The position numbers and the translations under genes are program-made. From JAEMQF01 sp049297615 (GTDB lineage Bacteria > Pseudomonadota > Gammaproteobacteria > Burkholderiales > Burkholderiaceae_C), in the NCBI GenBank assembly GCA_049297615.1, contig JBAQUQ010000374.1, positions 1-64,000 of the forward strand: DNA of 64,000 bases. Reading direction: 5' to 3'. Below are positions 44,401 to 53,184 of this stretch, in pieces (within the stretch, counting starts at the first letter, position 1; each line of letters begins with the position of its first letter). Under the pieces are notes generated by a model. The model ran no database searches. It was not told where the DNA came from and worked only from the letters and a program-made list of their open reading frames with translations.

Positions 44401-44692
44401 CTGATCTCCCTGCCCAGTGCACATCGAACAACAACCCACGCGCAAGCTCGACATCGCCCCGGCGGGGTCGGGCGATGGTGGTCGGCTTGCAGCATTGTCA
44501 ATCGCCTGAGTGGGTCGGCAATCGGAGCGACTTCGATCTTGCGGCCGCCGGCCGCAGGGTGCCGGCAGCGTCACAGTCCGAAAAAGAAGCATCGCCGGGA
44601 TCGCACGGGCGTGAATCCTGTGAACCGGGACAGGCGAAGAGCCTAGGATCGGAACTGTCGCGACCCCGCCGCCGCAAACCCGGACCAGCAGC
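44401..44692. other. Intergenic stretch before Ldh-family gene
   Basis: About 290 bases separate the leftward 64-aa gene from the rightward dehydrogenase. I see no convincing gene, repeat or promoter motif; it presumably contains both start regions. Overlapping frames are rich in Arg and Pro and are shadows. Confidence 0.5.
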
Positions 44693-45772
44693 ATGAGCCA
44701 GATTCATTTGATTTGCCTGGAAAATCTCAACACCGCCATCCGCCTCGTCGTGCGCGGCTTCGGCAGCGCCCCCGAGGAGGTCGAGGCTGTCGCCGCCAAT
44801 CTGATCGAGGCCAACCTCACCGGCCACGACTCCCATGGGATCGGCATGCTGCCGCGTTATGCTGGCGCGTACCTCGAAGGCGACCTGAAGCCCAATACTC
44901 ATGTGCGAACCGTGCTCGACGCTGGTGCCATGCTGCGCCTGGACGGCGACGCGGGCTTCGGCCAGGTGATCGGCTTTGAGGCCATGGCGCTCGGCATTGA
45001 GCGAGTGCGAAGCACGGGCACTTGTATCGTCGCTCTGGGCAACTCACACCACTTGGGGCGCATCGGCGCATGGGCCGAGCAGGCAGCGCAAGCCGGACTC
45101 GTTTCGCTGCACTTTGTCAACGTGATCGCGCGCGCCATCGTCGCGCCGCACGGCGGTGCCGATGCACGTTTCGGCACGAATCCGTTCTGCGCGGGGGTGC
45201 CGCTCAGCAGGCGCCCACCGGTGATCCTCGACTTCGCCACCAGCATGATTGCGCAGGGCAAAACGCGCGTCGCGCTGAACAAGGGTGAACTGGTTCCGCC
45301 CGATTGCCTGATCGATGACAAGGGCCGCCCGACGCGCGAACCGCGCTTCACCGTGAACCCCCCGTTCGGCGCATTGCTGCCCTTCGGAGGCCACAAAGGT
45401 TCGGGCCTGGCGTTCATGTGCGAATTGCTCGGTGGCGCGCTCGCTGCGGGCGCGACCCAGCGCGTCCACGGCAGCAGCAAGAAACGTGTCCTGAACGGCA
45501 TGTTCAGCGTGCTGCTCGACCCGGCCACGCTCACCGACCGCAGCGCGTTCGAGCAAGAGGCGCTGGCGTTTATCGATTGGGTCAAGGCCTCACCGGCGCG
45601 CCAAGGATTCGATAGCGTTATGGTGGCCGGCGAGCCCGAACGCGCGGCCAAGGCCAAGCGCAGCGCCGAAGGCGTTACTGTCGACGCGGCGACCTGGCAG
45701 GAAATTCTGCTGGCGGCCGGCACGCTGGGGATCGACCCCGCGAAAGTGCATGCGGCGGCGGGCCTGGCTTGA
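44693..45772 (+). CDS. Ldh family (malate/L-sulfolactate-type) oxidoreductase
   Basis: A 359-aa NAD(P)H-dependent dehydrogenase of the MDH2/LdhII fold, unrelated to classical lactate dehydrogenase. Signature segments are NLTGHDSHGIGMLPRYAGAY (catalytic His), GNSHHLGRIGAWAE, and LPFGGHKGSGLAFMCELLGG. Relatives oxidise or reduce 2-hydroxy acids such as ureidoglycolate, sulfolactate or 2,3-diketogulonate. The exact substrate is not readable, but its location after a sugar-acid dehydratase and an RraA-like aldolase suggests a hydroxy-acid in the same pathway. Confidence 0.88.
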   Translation: MSQIHLICLENLNTAIRLVVRGFGSAPEEVEAVAANLIEANLTGHDSHGIGMLPRYAGAYLEGDLKPNTHVRTVLDAGAMLRLDGDAGFGQVIGFEAMALGIERVRSTGTCIVALGNSHHLGRIGAWAEQAAQAGLVSLHFVNVIARAIVAPHGGADARFGTNPFCAGVPLSRRPPVILDFATSMIAQGKTRVALNKGELVPPDCLIDDKGRPTREPRFTVNPPFGALLPFGGHKGSGLAFMCELLGGALAAGATQRVHGSSKKRVLNGMFSVLLDPATLTDRSAFEQEALAFIDWVKASPARQGFDSVMVAGEPERAAKAKRSAEGVTVDAATWQEILLAAGTLGIDPAKVHAAAGLA

Positions 45773-45893
45773 GCCATAGTCAACGACGTTGTCGTTCGAG
45801 GCGTACGCCAGTTTGGGGCTTCTCACCGATAACCGAGGCCAAGTTCGAAAGTCGAAAGCTGCCGGATACCATAACGATCCCAAGGACACGTGC

Positions 45894-46718
45894 ATGTCGC
45901 TGGTTTTCAATGCGATCACCGGCCTGTTGGCCAAGCTGGACCTGCTGCGCGTTGAAGTCGCCGGCGCTGTGGCCCATGTGCAACTGAACCGCGCAGTCAA
46001 ACGCAATGCCGTCAACGATGCACTCGTGGCGCAATTGCACACCTGCTTCATCAACTTGCCCGCGGCGGTGCGCGCCGCGGTGCTGAGCGGCGAGGGTGCG
46101 CATTTTTGCGCCGGCCTGGATTTGTCGGAACTCACCGAGCGCAGCGTCAGTGAGGGCATGCTGCATTCGCGCACCTGGCACGCCACGATGGACGCGATCC
46201 AGTTCGGCCGCGTTCCTGTAGTCGCCGTGTTGCGCGGCGCCGTGGTTGGCGGCGGCCTCGAGATTGCGAGCAGTTGCCACATCCGCGTCGCCGAGGCGAG
46301 CGCTTTTTATGGCCTGCCCGAAGGCCAGCGCGGCCTCTTCGTCGGCGGCGGTGGATCGGCGCGCGTGCCACGCTTGACGGGCGTGGCGACGATGACCGAC
46401 ATGATGCTGACCGGCCGCGTGCTCGACGCGCACGAGGGCCTCCAGCGCGGCCTGTCGCAGTACCTCGTCGCCGACGGCGCCGGTTTTGCGAAGGCCTGCG
46501 AACTCGCCAGCCGCATCGCCGGCAACGCGCCGCTTTCGAACTTTGCCGTGCTGCAGGCGCTGCCGCGCATTGCCGACTTGTCGCAGAGCGATGGCCTGTT
46601 CGTCGAATCGCTGATGGCGGCGATTGCGCAGGGCGACGATGCCGCGAAGGATCGCATTCGCGCCTTCCTCGACAAGCGCGCCGGGAAAGTGGGCGTGGCG
46701 ACATCGAGCTCACAATGA
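45894..46718 (+). CDS. Crotonase / enoyl-CoA hydratase family protein
   Basis: A 274-aa crotonase-fold protein. The oxyanion-hole residues are in HFCAGLDLSEL and VVGGGLEIAS, and both Glu positions used by enoyl-CoA hydratases seem present (GGGLEIAS and YGLPEGQRGLF). The start ATG at 45894 follows an AAGGA. Its stop overlaps the feruloyl-CoA synthase ATG (ATGA), so it probably acts on that enzyme's product, hydrating a hydroxycinnamoyl-CoA. It is not a close look-alike of the well-studied hydratase-lyase (Ech/HCHL), so whether it also cleaves to the aldehyde is uncertain. Confidence 0.85.
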   Translation: MSLVFNAITGLLAKLDLLRVEVAGAVAHVQLNRAVKRNAVNDALVAQLHTCFINLPAAVRAAVLSGEGAHFCAGLDLSELTERSVSEGMLHSRTWHATMDAIQFGRVPVVAVLRGAVVGGGLEIASSCHIRVAEASAFYGLPEGQRGLFVGGGGSARVPRLTGVATMTDMMLTGRVLDAHEGLQRGLSQYLVADGAGFAKACELASRIAGNAPLSNFAVLQALPRIADLSQSDGLFVESLMAAIAQGDDAAKDRIRAFLDKRAGKVGVATSSSQ

Positions 46719-48691
46719 TCCCTGGCGGAGCGTCCTCACCAGCGGCGTGCGCCGGGGCTTGTGAGCCCCAGTGGCTCAACGGGTTCGCCGCATGCGGCTC
46801 GATACCTCGCCCCCAAGCCTCTGCCGCGAGCGAGGGAGTCAGCAATGCGGCGGCGCCGTACCGGCAACTGTCGCTCGGCGGCTCGCTGGCGGCGCACTTT
46901 GTCAGGCGTGCCGACGGCACGATGCTCGTTACCTCCACCGAACCGCTGCAGCCTTACCCGCGCCGGCTCACCGACCGGCTGCTGTATTGGGCCCTGCTGG
47001 AACCCGACCACACCTTGGCAGCCCAGCGCGATGCCGCCGGGCAATGGCGCCGCATCAGCTACGCGCAGGCCTTGCAAAGCGCGCGTTGCATCGCGCAGGC
47101 ACTGCTCGACCTCGGTTTGTCAGCGCAGCGACCGGTCGCAATTCTTTCCGGCAACGACCTCGACCACTTGCTGCTGTCGCTCGGTGCCCTGCTCGTCGGC
47201 GTGCCGTTCGCGGCCATCTCGCCGGCGTATTCGACGGTGTCGCAAGACTTCGGCAAGTTGCGCCACATCTTGGGGCTGTTGACGCCGGGCCTGGTGTTCG
47301 CCTCGAATGCGGCGGCCTATGGCCGGGCGATCGCAGCGGCGGTGTCGGCCGAGTCGCAGGTGGTGCTCACCCAGGGCGGCGTCGAGGGTCGGGCGACGCG
47401 CAGTTTCGGCGACTTGCTCGCCACACAGCCGACCTCGCAAGTCGACGCTGCCCATGAGGCGGTGGGCCCGGACACGATCGCGAAATTCCTGTTCACCTCG
47501 GGCTCGACGAAGATGCCCAAGGGCGTGATCAACACACAGCGCATGTGGTGTGCGAACCAGCAGCAAATCTTGCAGTGTTTTCCGGACTTGGGACGCACGC
47601 GCCCGGTGTTGGTGGACTGGCTTCCATGGAACCACACCTTCGGCGGCAACCACAACGTCGGCCTGACCATTTACAACGGCGGCACGCTTTACATCGACGA
47701 GGGCAAACCGACGCCGCAACTCATTGCCCAGACGCTGCGCAACCTGCGCGACATATCGCCGACGGTGTACTTCAACGTGCCCAAGGGCTTCGAGGAAATA
47801 GCCAACGCGATGCAGGGCGATGCCGAGTTGCGCAAGACGTTATTGGCACGCGTCAATATGTTCTTCTATGCCGGCGCGGGGTTGGCGCAGCCGGTGTGGG
47901 ACAAGCTCGAGGCCATCGCCGAAGCGACGTGCGGCGAGCGCATCCGCATGCTCACCGGTTTGGGAATGACGGAAACGGCGCCCTTTGCGATTTGCGCCAG
48001 CGCCGAAGACGTGAAATCGGGCCACGTCGGCCTGCCCGCGCCCGGCATGAACCTCAAGCTCGTGCCTTGCGGCGACAAGCTTGAAATGCGCTACCGCGGA
48101 CCCAACGTGACGCCTGGATATTGGCGCGCCCCCGAAGAAACGGCGGAATCGTTCGACGCCGAAGGTTTTTTTTGCAGCGGCGACGCGGTCAAGCCGATCG
48201 ACGCTTTGAGGCCCGGGCGCGGCCTGTGCTTCGACGGGCGCATCGCAGAGGACTTCAAACTCTCCACCGGCACTTTTGTGTCAGTGGGCCCGTTGCGCGG
48301 ACAAGTCATCGCCGCGGGCGACCCCTGCGTGCAAGACACCGTGGTGACCGGTGTCGACCGCGACGAGATCGGCCTGCTGATCTTCCCGCGGCTGGACAGT
48401 TGTCGCGCGCTGGCCGGTTTGAACGCCGCGCTGACGCCTCGCGAGGTGCTGGCGGCGCCGGCCGTGCGTGAATTCTTTCAGCATTTGATCGACACCCTTT
48501 GGGCCAGCGGCACGGGCGGCGCGACACGCGTCGCACGTGCGCTCGTCCTCGTCGACCCGCCCAGCATCGACCTGGGCGAAGTGACCGACAAGGGCACGAT
48601 CAACCAACGCGCCGTACTGACACACCGCGACCCCCTGGTGCAGCAGCTGTATTCGGGCGATGCCCCGGCTCTATTGCTGCCGCGCCGCTGA
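46715..48691 (+). CDS. fcs: Feruloyl-CoA synthase
   Basis: An adenylating acid-CoA ligase of 658 aa. The segments FLFTSGSTKMPKGVINTQRM, LVDWLPWNHTFGGNHNVGL and NGGTLYIDEGKPTP are characteristic of feruloyl/hydroxycinnamoyl-CoA synthases. The later hinge region reads GLCFDGRIAEDFKLSTGTFV. ATG at 46715 sits in an ATGA overlap with the crotonase gene. The first ~45 residues are non-conserved. It should activate ferulate or similar lignin-derived phenylpropenoid acids for chain shortening. The thioesterase gene follows after 13 bases. Confidence 0.9.
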   Translation: MIPGGASSPAACAGACEPQWLNGFAACGSIPRPQASAASEGVSNAAAPYRQLSLGGSLAAHFVRRADGTMLVTSTEPLQPYPRRLTDRLLYWALLEPDHTLAAQRDAAGQWRRISYAQALQSARCIAQALLDLGLSAQRPVAILSGNDLDHLLLSLGALLVGVPFAAISPAYSTVSQDFGKLRHILGLLTPGLVFASNAAAYGRAIAAAVSAESQVVLTQGGVEGRATRSFGDLLATQPTSQVDAAHEAVGPDTIAKFLFTSGSTKMPKGVINTQRMWCANQQQILQCFPDLGRTRPVLVDWLPWNHTFGGNHNVGLTIYNGGTLYIDEGKPTPQLIAQTLRNLRDISPTVYFNVPKGFEEIANAMQGDAELRKTLLARVNMFFYAGAGLAQPVWDKLEAIAEATCGERIRMLTGLGMTETAPFAICASAEDVKSGHVGLPAPGMNLKLVPCGDKLEMRYRGPNVTPGYWRAPEETAESFDAEGFFCSGDAVKPIDALRPGRGLCFDGRIAEDFKLSTGTFVSVGPLRGQVIAAGDPCVQDTVVTGVDRDEIGLLIFPRLDSCRALAGLNAALTPREVLAAPAVREFFQHLIDTLWASGTGGATRVARALVLVDPPSIDLGEVTDKGTINQRAVLTHRDPLVQQLYSGDAPALLLPRR

Positions 48692-48704
48692 ACTGTCGCC
48701 GACC

Positions 48705-49136
48705 ATGCCACGCACCACGATCCATACGGTGGACATCCATTTCGGCGACTGCGACCCGGCGGGGATCGTTTTCTTCCCTAACTTCGCACGCTGGATGGAC
48801 GCTGCGTCGCTCGCCTTTTTCATGGAATGCGGCTTGCCCCCGTGGCGTGAATTGGTGATGACACGTGGCATCGTGGGCACGCCGGTGTTGGAGATCAACA
48901 CCAAGTTCCACAAGACCGTGACCTACGGCGAGACCATCGTGATCGGTACCTGGGTCGAAGAATGGCGCGCTAAAGTCTTTGTGCAAATGCACCGCGTCAC
49001 CCGTGCGCGCACCGACGGCGTCGATCTGATCTGTGAAGGCCGCGAAGTGCGCGCCTTCGTCCAGCGCGATGCCCACAACCCCAATCGATTGCGCGCGATG
49101 GCCGTGCCCGAGGATATCAAGGCACTCTGTTCCTGA
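48705..49136 (+). CDS. 4-hydroxybenzoyl-CoA-type hotdog thioesterase
   Basis: A 143-aa hotdog-fold acyl-CoA thioesterase. The N-terminal motif HFGDCDPAGIVFFPNFARWM has the catalytic Asp of the Pseudomonas 4-hydroxybenzoyl-CoA thioesterase in the same setting (GDCDPAGIV). It should release a benzoate-type acid from its CoA ester. Thirteen bases after fcs on the same strand, it completes a crotonase-ligase-thioesterase transcript. The thioesterase suggests an aroyl-CoA product, as in a beta-oxidation-like ferulate route. Confidence 0.88.
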   Translation: MPRTTIHTVDIHFGDCDPAGIVFFPNFARWMDAASLAFFMECGLPPWRELVMTRGIVGTPVLEINTKFHKTVTYGETIVIGTWVEEWRAKVFVQMHRVTRARTDGVDLICEGREVRAFVQRDAHNPNRLRAMAVPEDIKALCS

Positions 49137-49188
49137 CGCCCGGCTCGCAATGAGATGGCGCGCGCCGGTCATGCGTCGAGGCGCACGC

Positions 49189-50064
49189 TCAAGCGCGCCG
49201 CACCTCGACCCAAAACAGCGCCAGGCCACTGGCCACGACGATCGCCGCGCCGATGGCCACGCCAGCGTCGGGCCACTGGCCGAACAGCAGCCAGCCCCAC
49301 AAGGTCATGTAAATGATTTGCTGGTACAGAAACGGGCTGAGCACGGCCGCCGAAGCGTAACGGTGCGCCTGGGCCACGAAATAGTGGCCCAAGCCGCCGA
49401 ACAAGCCACACACCGCAACCAAGGCCCAGGTCTGTACATCGGCCGGAGTTTGCCAATGGGCCAGGGCAAATGGGGTCAGCACGACGCTGGCGCCGAATGC
49501 CGACATCAACTGCGTGGCCGCCGGCGATTCGCTGGCGGCCAGGCGCCGCGTCAGAAGGTTGAACAAGGCATAGAGCACGGCGTTCAACACCGATAGCAAG
49601 AGGGCGGGATGAAACGCCTGAGTTCCCGGGCGGATGACGAGCAACACGCCGGCGAATCCGGCAAGGATGGCCGCCCAACGCCGCCAGTCCAGGTGCTCAT
49701 GCAGGAACCAGGCGCTGAAGAGCGCGATCATGAGCGGCACCGAGAACTGGATCGCGGCGGTCTGGGCCAATTGCAGGTATTGCAAGGCCCAGAAATTCAG
49801 CGCCGTCATGATCGCCAGCATCAACGCACGCAGGACCTGCAAGCGAGGATGCTGCACACGCAGCATTGCGCGCCCGTAGACCGGGCCGAGCAGGGCAGAG
49901 GTGATCAGCGTATGTGCCAAGAAACGCAGCCACACGACCTCCAGCACGGGCAGCGATTGCACCAACCACTTTGCCGTGGCGTCCAGCGTCGCGAAACACA
50001 GCGTGGTCAGTGTGACCAGGCCGATGCCCACGCGCCGGCCGCGCGCGCTATCGAGATGCAGCAT
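49189..50064 (-). CDS. EamA/DMT family transporter
   Basis: A 291-aa inner-membrane protein with about ten transmembrane segments arranged as two EamA repeats: the first from GIGLVTLTTLCFATLDATAK, the second from LLSVLNAVLYALFNLL. It belongs to the drug/metabolite transporter superfamily, usually exporters of amino acids or related metabolites. ATG at 50064 is chosen; the upstream open frame contains the decayed cyclodeaminase gene. It converges with the thioesterase gene. Confidence 0.88.
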   Translation of the reverse strand: MLHLDSARGRRVGIGLVTLTTLCFATLDATAKWLVQSLPVLEVVWLRFLAHTLITSALLGPVYGRAMLRVQHPRLQVLRALMLAIMTALNFWALQYLQLAQTAAIQFSVPLMIALFSAWFLHEHLDWRRWAAILAGFAGVLLVIRPGTQAFHPALLLSVLNAVLYALFNLLTRRLAASESPAATQLMSAFGASVVLTPFALAHWQTPADVQTWALVAVCGLFGGLGHYFVAQAHRYASAAVLSPFLYQQIIYMTLWGWLLFGQWPDAGVAIGAAIVVASGLALFWVEVRRA

Positions 50065-50149
50065 GTGGGCCCCATCGCAAAGCGCCCGGCTCGGCCGGGG
50101 CAGGCCGTGGCGCGGCCGCCTCTGCGTGGCCAGCATCGCCGTGCGCGCG

Positions 50150-50554
50150 TACCGGGGTGCGATTCCACACTGCGGCGCTGCGCAAGTGTCGCACCGCGTG
50201 CATTGCCCAGGCGAGCAGGGAGGCGACACGCCGGGCGCCAACGATGAGCGGCTGGCTCGCGTCGCACCGGGCGAGGAATGAAGCTGCCAGCGCCGACGCC
50301 GCCACAGTGCGCCGCGACGTGATCTCGTCGCCGTCGAATTGCGCGAGCGGCACGCCGGTGTTGGCATCGGTCAAGGTATAGGTCGCGTGCACCTCCACCA
50401 AGCCGCGTGCGGCGTTACCCGGGCATAGGGCGACCGTTTTCAGGCCGAAGTGCTTACCACTGCGCCAACCAGGCATCAGCGGGACGAGTCCATCCTCGCC
50501 TTGCGGCACGTCGACGTTGTGGCGGCGGGTGGTTTCGGTATCGGCGGTGCCCAT
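50150..50554 (-). pseudogene. Truncated ornithine cyclodeaminase/mu-crystallin relic
   Basis: The minus strand encodes a clear internal segment of the ornithine cyclodeaminase family: LMPGWRSGKHFGLKTVALCP, then VHATYTLTDANTGVPLAQFD, GDEITSRRTVAASALAAS and the start of the Rossmann fold LIVGARRVASLL. Upstream, the family N-terminus cannot be followed in one frame: in-frame stops lie at about 50654 and 50639. Downstream, the homology stops around VWNRTPVRAHG and the NAD domain's remaining ~150-200 residues are missing; the DMT transporter gene begins there. Normal members are ~310-330 aa. It is read as a 3'-deleted, 5'-degenerate pseudogene. Confidence 0.7.
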
Positions 50555-50719
50555 GCGGCGGCGCCGAAGCGGTTCGTCCCGCCGCGCCGGTGCGCAGTAT
50601 CGCGTGCTGCCGTGCCGGGGCTCTGCGCCGGTGCGCCGTCACGCGGCGCGGGCTCAGCCCATCCGCTCGTATGGCGGCTGGGCCTTCATCGGTCGCCTTC
50701 CGGCGCCTGACGCGCGGGC

Positions 50720-51025
50720 TCAGCCCGGTAGGCGCTGGCCGAAGAAATGGCGGAACACGTCGGGCTCGTGCACCTCGCGCTGCGCCAGGCCGCTCAGAGT
50801 CTCCTGGAACGGCTCGGTGGGCGGCAGCGAGTCAAGCTCCGCCGGCGCCGTGTTGTCCCACGCAGAGTTGAACTGAGCCGTGAGTTGGCGGCGCATGGCC
50901 TCCCCGACGAGCTGCTGGGCCAGTGTATCGGCCAACGAGGGCAGCTCTTCCCAATCGCCGCCGCCGTTGTACGAAACGATTTGGTTCAGCGAAGACGGGT
51001 ACTGTTGCGGGTGTGATTGGCGCAT
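50720..51025 (-). CDS. Conserved-looking hypothetical protein, 101 aa
   Basis: A 101-aa soluble, acidic protein: SSLNQIVSYNGGGDWEELPS, a helical LADTLAQQLVGEAMRRQL, and PFQETLSGLAQREVHEPDVF ending HFFGQRLPG. The composition is protein-like, and similar small unnamed proteins seem common in Burkholderiales, but I cannot assign a function. It lies upstream of the cyclodeaminase relic on the same strand and starts at an ATG at 51025. Confidence 0.65.
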   Translation of the reverse strand: MRQSHPQQYPSSLNQIVSYNGGGDWEELPSLADTLAQQLVGEAMRRQLTAQFNSAWDNTAPAELDSLPPTEPFQETLSGLAQREVHEPDVFRHFFGQRLPG

Positions 51026-51235
51026 GATGTTTTGCCGAGGGTTCGAAGTGTGGCAAGACTATCGGCAGCAGCGCGCGTCGATTCATGGAAATAGGTGGTA
51101 TCGCGGTAGCTGTTTGTGACGCAATGGAGCCTTGCGTGCGAAAGTGCGCGTGGCCGCGGCGACGAAACCCGATGTGCGGGCTTGACGCACGGCGCGTCGG
51201 GGCGAGGCCACACCGAGCGCGGCGGCGCTGTGAAC

Positions 51236-51997
51236 TTACACCACGCGCTGCGTGCTGCGTAGCATCGCCACAGCCGCGCCCAATGGGTCGGCGACGATGG
51301 CGAAGCGGCCCACACCTGGAATATCGGCGGGCGCCGACAGCAATTGCCCACCGCACTCGTCGGCTTTGGCCGCGCTGGCGTCGCAGTCGCTCACCTCCAC
51401 ATAGGGCAACCACATCGATGCAGCCGCCGCATTGACAGACTGCGCCATACCAGCGCGGTGCACGCCGTCCATTTTCAGCAGCGTGTAGCTGCCCCCGGGT
51501 CCCATGTCCATGCTTTCATGCGAGAAGCCGAACACGCCCTCGTAAAAGGCCAGAGCCTTGCTGGGGTCACCCGTCCACAACTCGTTCCAGACCCAATCAC
51601 CAGGGGGCGTTTCCGTTGCGTCGGGGCGGTCACCCTGGGCACTCTTCCACAGGGAAAACACTGCGCCGGTCGGGTCGGCGAGCGCAGCGCCGCGCCCGAC
51701 CGGGCCGAAATCGGTCGGTGGCATCAAGCTCTTGGCCCCGGCGCGCTGCGCAGCCGCGAACGAAGCGTCGACGCTGCTCACCGACATATAGGCCATCCAG
51801 CGATTCGGCGCGCCTGCTTCGCACTTGGAGTAGCCGCCGATCCCATTGCTGCCATTCATGATCATCGAATAGTTCTGCGCGCCCATGGGCATGGCTTCGG
51901 TGCGCCAGCCGAACAGCGCTTCATAAAATCTCGCGGCGCGGGCGGTGTCGGTGGATTGGTGTTCGAACCAGACGAACTTGCCGGGCAGATAGCTCAT
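51236..51997 (-). CDS. VOC family protein with two glyoxalase-like domains
   Basis: A 253-aa protein made of two vicinal-oxygen-chelate repeats. The first starts at GKFVWFEHQSTDTARAARFY and ends at ADPTGAVFSLW. The second starts at GDWVWNELWTGDPSKALAFY and ends at ADPLGAAVAML. Such proteins include glyoxalase- and bleomycin-resistance-like members; the substrate and metal ligands are unclear. The ATG at 51997 is preceded by an AGGAGA-like site. No operon partner is adjacent. Confidence 0.86.
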   Translation of the reverse strand: MSYLPGKFVWFEHQSTDTARAARFYEALFGWRTEAMPMGAQNYSMIMNGSNGIGGYSKCEAGAPNRWMAYMSVSSVDASFAAAQRAGAKSLMPPTDFGPVGRGAALADPTGAVFSLWKSAQGDRPDATETPPGDWVWNELWTGDPSKALAFYEGVFGFSHESMDMGPGGSYTLLKMDGVHRAGMAQSVNAAAASMWLPYVEVSDCDASAAKADECGGQLLSAPADIPGVGRFAIVADPLGAAVAMLRSTQRVV

Positions 51998-52202
51998 GAG
52001 GGTCTCCTTGTTGGCTGTCGAATTGGGGTGAGGGTGGTTGCCGTTCCTTGAGTTGGCCCGCGAACAATAGCCGCTTTTGATGGAGCCTGCGCGTGCTTGC
52101 ATGCACCCCACAATGGCCGCGGGATTCTTCTTCAATCGCGGATCGGGCCCGATGTGCACGTGGCACGGCCTGGCGGGGCTCACAAGGAAGTGCTTTCTTC
52201 AC

Positions 52203-52229
52203 CCCAAGGGCCAGGAAGGGGCCCTTGGG
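52203..52229. repeat. Perfect inverted repeat between VOC and ParA-like genes
   Basis: A 10-bp perfect inverted repeat (52203-52212 with 52220-52229) with a 7-base loop lies downstream of the ParA-like gene on the minus strand. It could be a GC-rich terminator stem, but no T-run follows. The remainder of the 52000-52272 gap has nothing recognisable. Confidence 0.5.
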
Positions 52230-52272
52230 TGGCCCATCGGGGGATCCGGCTTCCCGAGTCCTGAGGGCAATC

Positions 52273-53184
52273 TCAGGCGGTGCGCTGCAAAGTGCGGCCC
52301 GACGGTAAGAAATCCAGCAAGCGTCCGAAACGGCTTGCCAAAGTGGGTCGCGCCAGGGGTTCAGTGCGAACTGCAGCACCCGCTGTGGGGCTGGCATATT
52401 CGGCAGGTGGGCGTGGCGACCCCGCCGTCGGCGCCCTGATCGGCACGGCCGGCGTGAGGCCGTTGAACGCCGATACGGGCGCAACGTAGCAGGGCCGGAC
52501 TGTGCGGTGCAGCGCAGCTTCAACGACCTGAGGTGCCGGGCGAAGCACGGGTTCGAGCCAATCCAGAACGGGTTGCCATTGTGCGATGTCGGCACGAACG
52601 TGCTCGGCGGGCAAGTCGAACAGGGTCAGGCCGCGTTCGATGCAACGCACATAGGCTTGAGTGTCACGCAGAACACCGATGAAGGCGATGTCGTGCTGCT
52701 GCGCCCACGCGGAAAGGATCTGCGCTGCCTTGGTTCTCGCATCGATACGCATGCCCACGGCGGCCACCTTGCACTTGCCCGAGGCGACCCGCGGCAAGGT
52801 CATCAATTCGGCGTAACAGTCGGCCGCCGATTCGCGATCGAAGACTGAATTGCATACCGGCATCAGAATCGCGTCGGTATAGCCCACTACACGTGCCAGG
52901 TCCAGGCCACGCAGCCCACCCGGAGTGTCCAGGACCACATGAGAGATTCCCTGGGGCGCACGCATCACGTTCTTGGGGTCGATTGCCCAGCCGAGGATGG
53001 ATGGATGCTTCGCCGCCACGGGTTGCGCCTCGCGCAGCTTGAGCCAAGGTTGGGTCGACTGTTGGCGATCCACGTCGCCGAGCATGACGGAGATGCTGTT
53101 GTTCGCGCAGTACGCGGCAAGGTGGGTGGCCAGCGTGCTCTTGCCGCTCCCTCCTTTGCGATTGACCACAGCGATGACTGGCAT
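52273..53184 (-). CDS. Orphan ParA/MinD-like ATPase
   Basis: A 303-aa member of the ParA/MinD P-loop family. The start MPVIAVVNRKGGSGKSTLA has the deviant Walker A motif, followed by DVDRQQSTQPWL and HVVLDTPGGLRGLDLARVVG. The ATPase occupies about residues 1-215. A Pro/Ala-rich, low-complexity tail of ~85 residues follows. No ParB or other cargo gene is near, unlike parA at 25.3 kb. It could position an organelle-like cargo, chemoreceptors or a plasmid-derived element. The frame upstream to 53628 is Arg/Ser-rich and rejected. Confidence 0.83.
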   Translation of the reverse strand: MPVIAVVNRKGGSGKSTLATHLAAYCANNSISVMLGDVDRQQSTQPWLKLREAQPVAAKHPSILGWAIDPKNVMRAPQGISHVVLDTPGGLRGLDLARVVGYTDAILMPVCNSVFDRESAADCYAELMTLPRVASGKCKVAAVGMRIDARTKAAQILSAWAQQHDIAFIGVLRDTQAYVRCIERGLTLFDLPAEHVRADIAQWQPVLDWLEPVLRPAPQVVEAALHRTVRPCYVAPVSAFNGLTPAVPIRAPTAGSPRPPAEYASPTAGAAVRTEPLARPTLASRFGRLLDFLPSGRTLQRTA

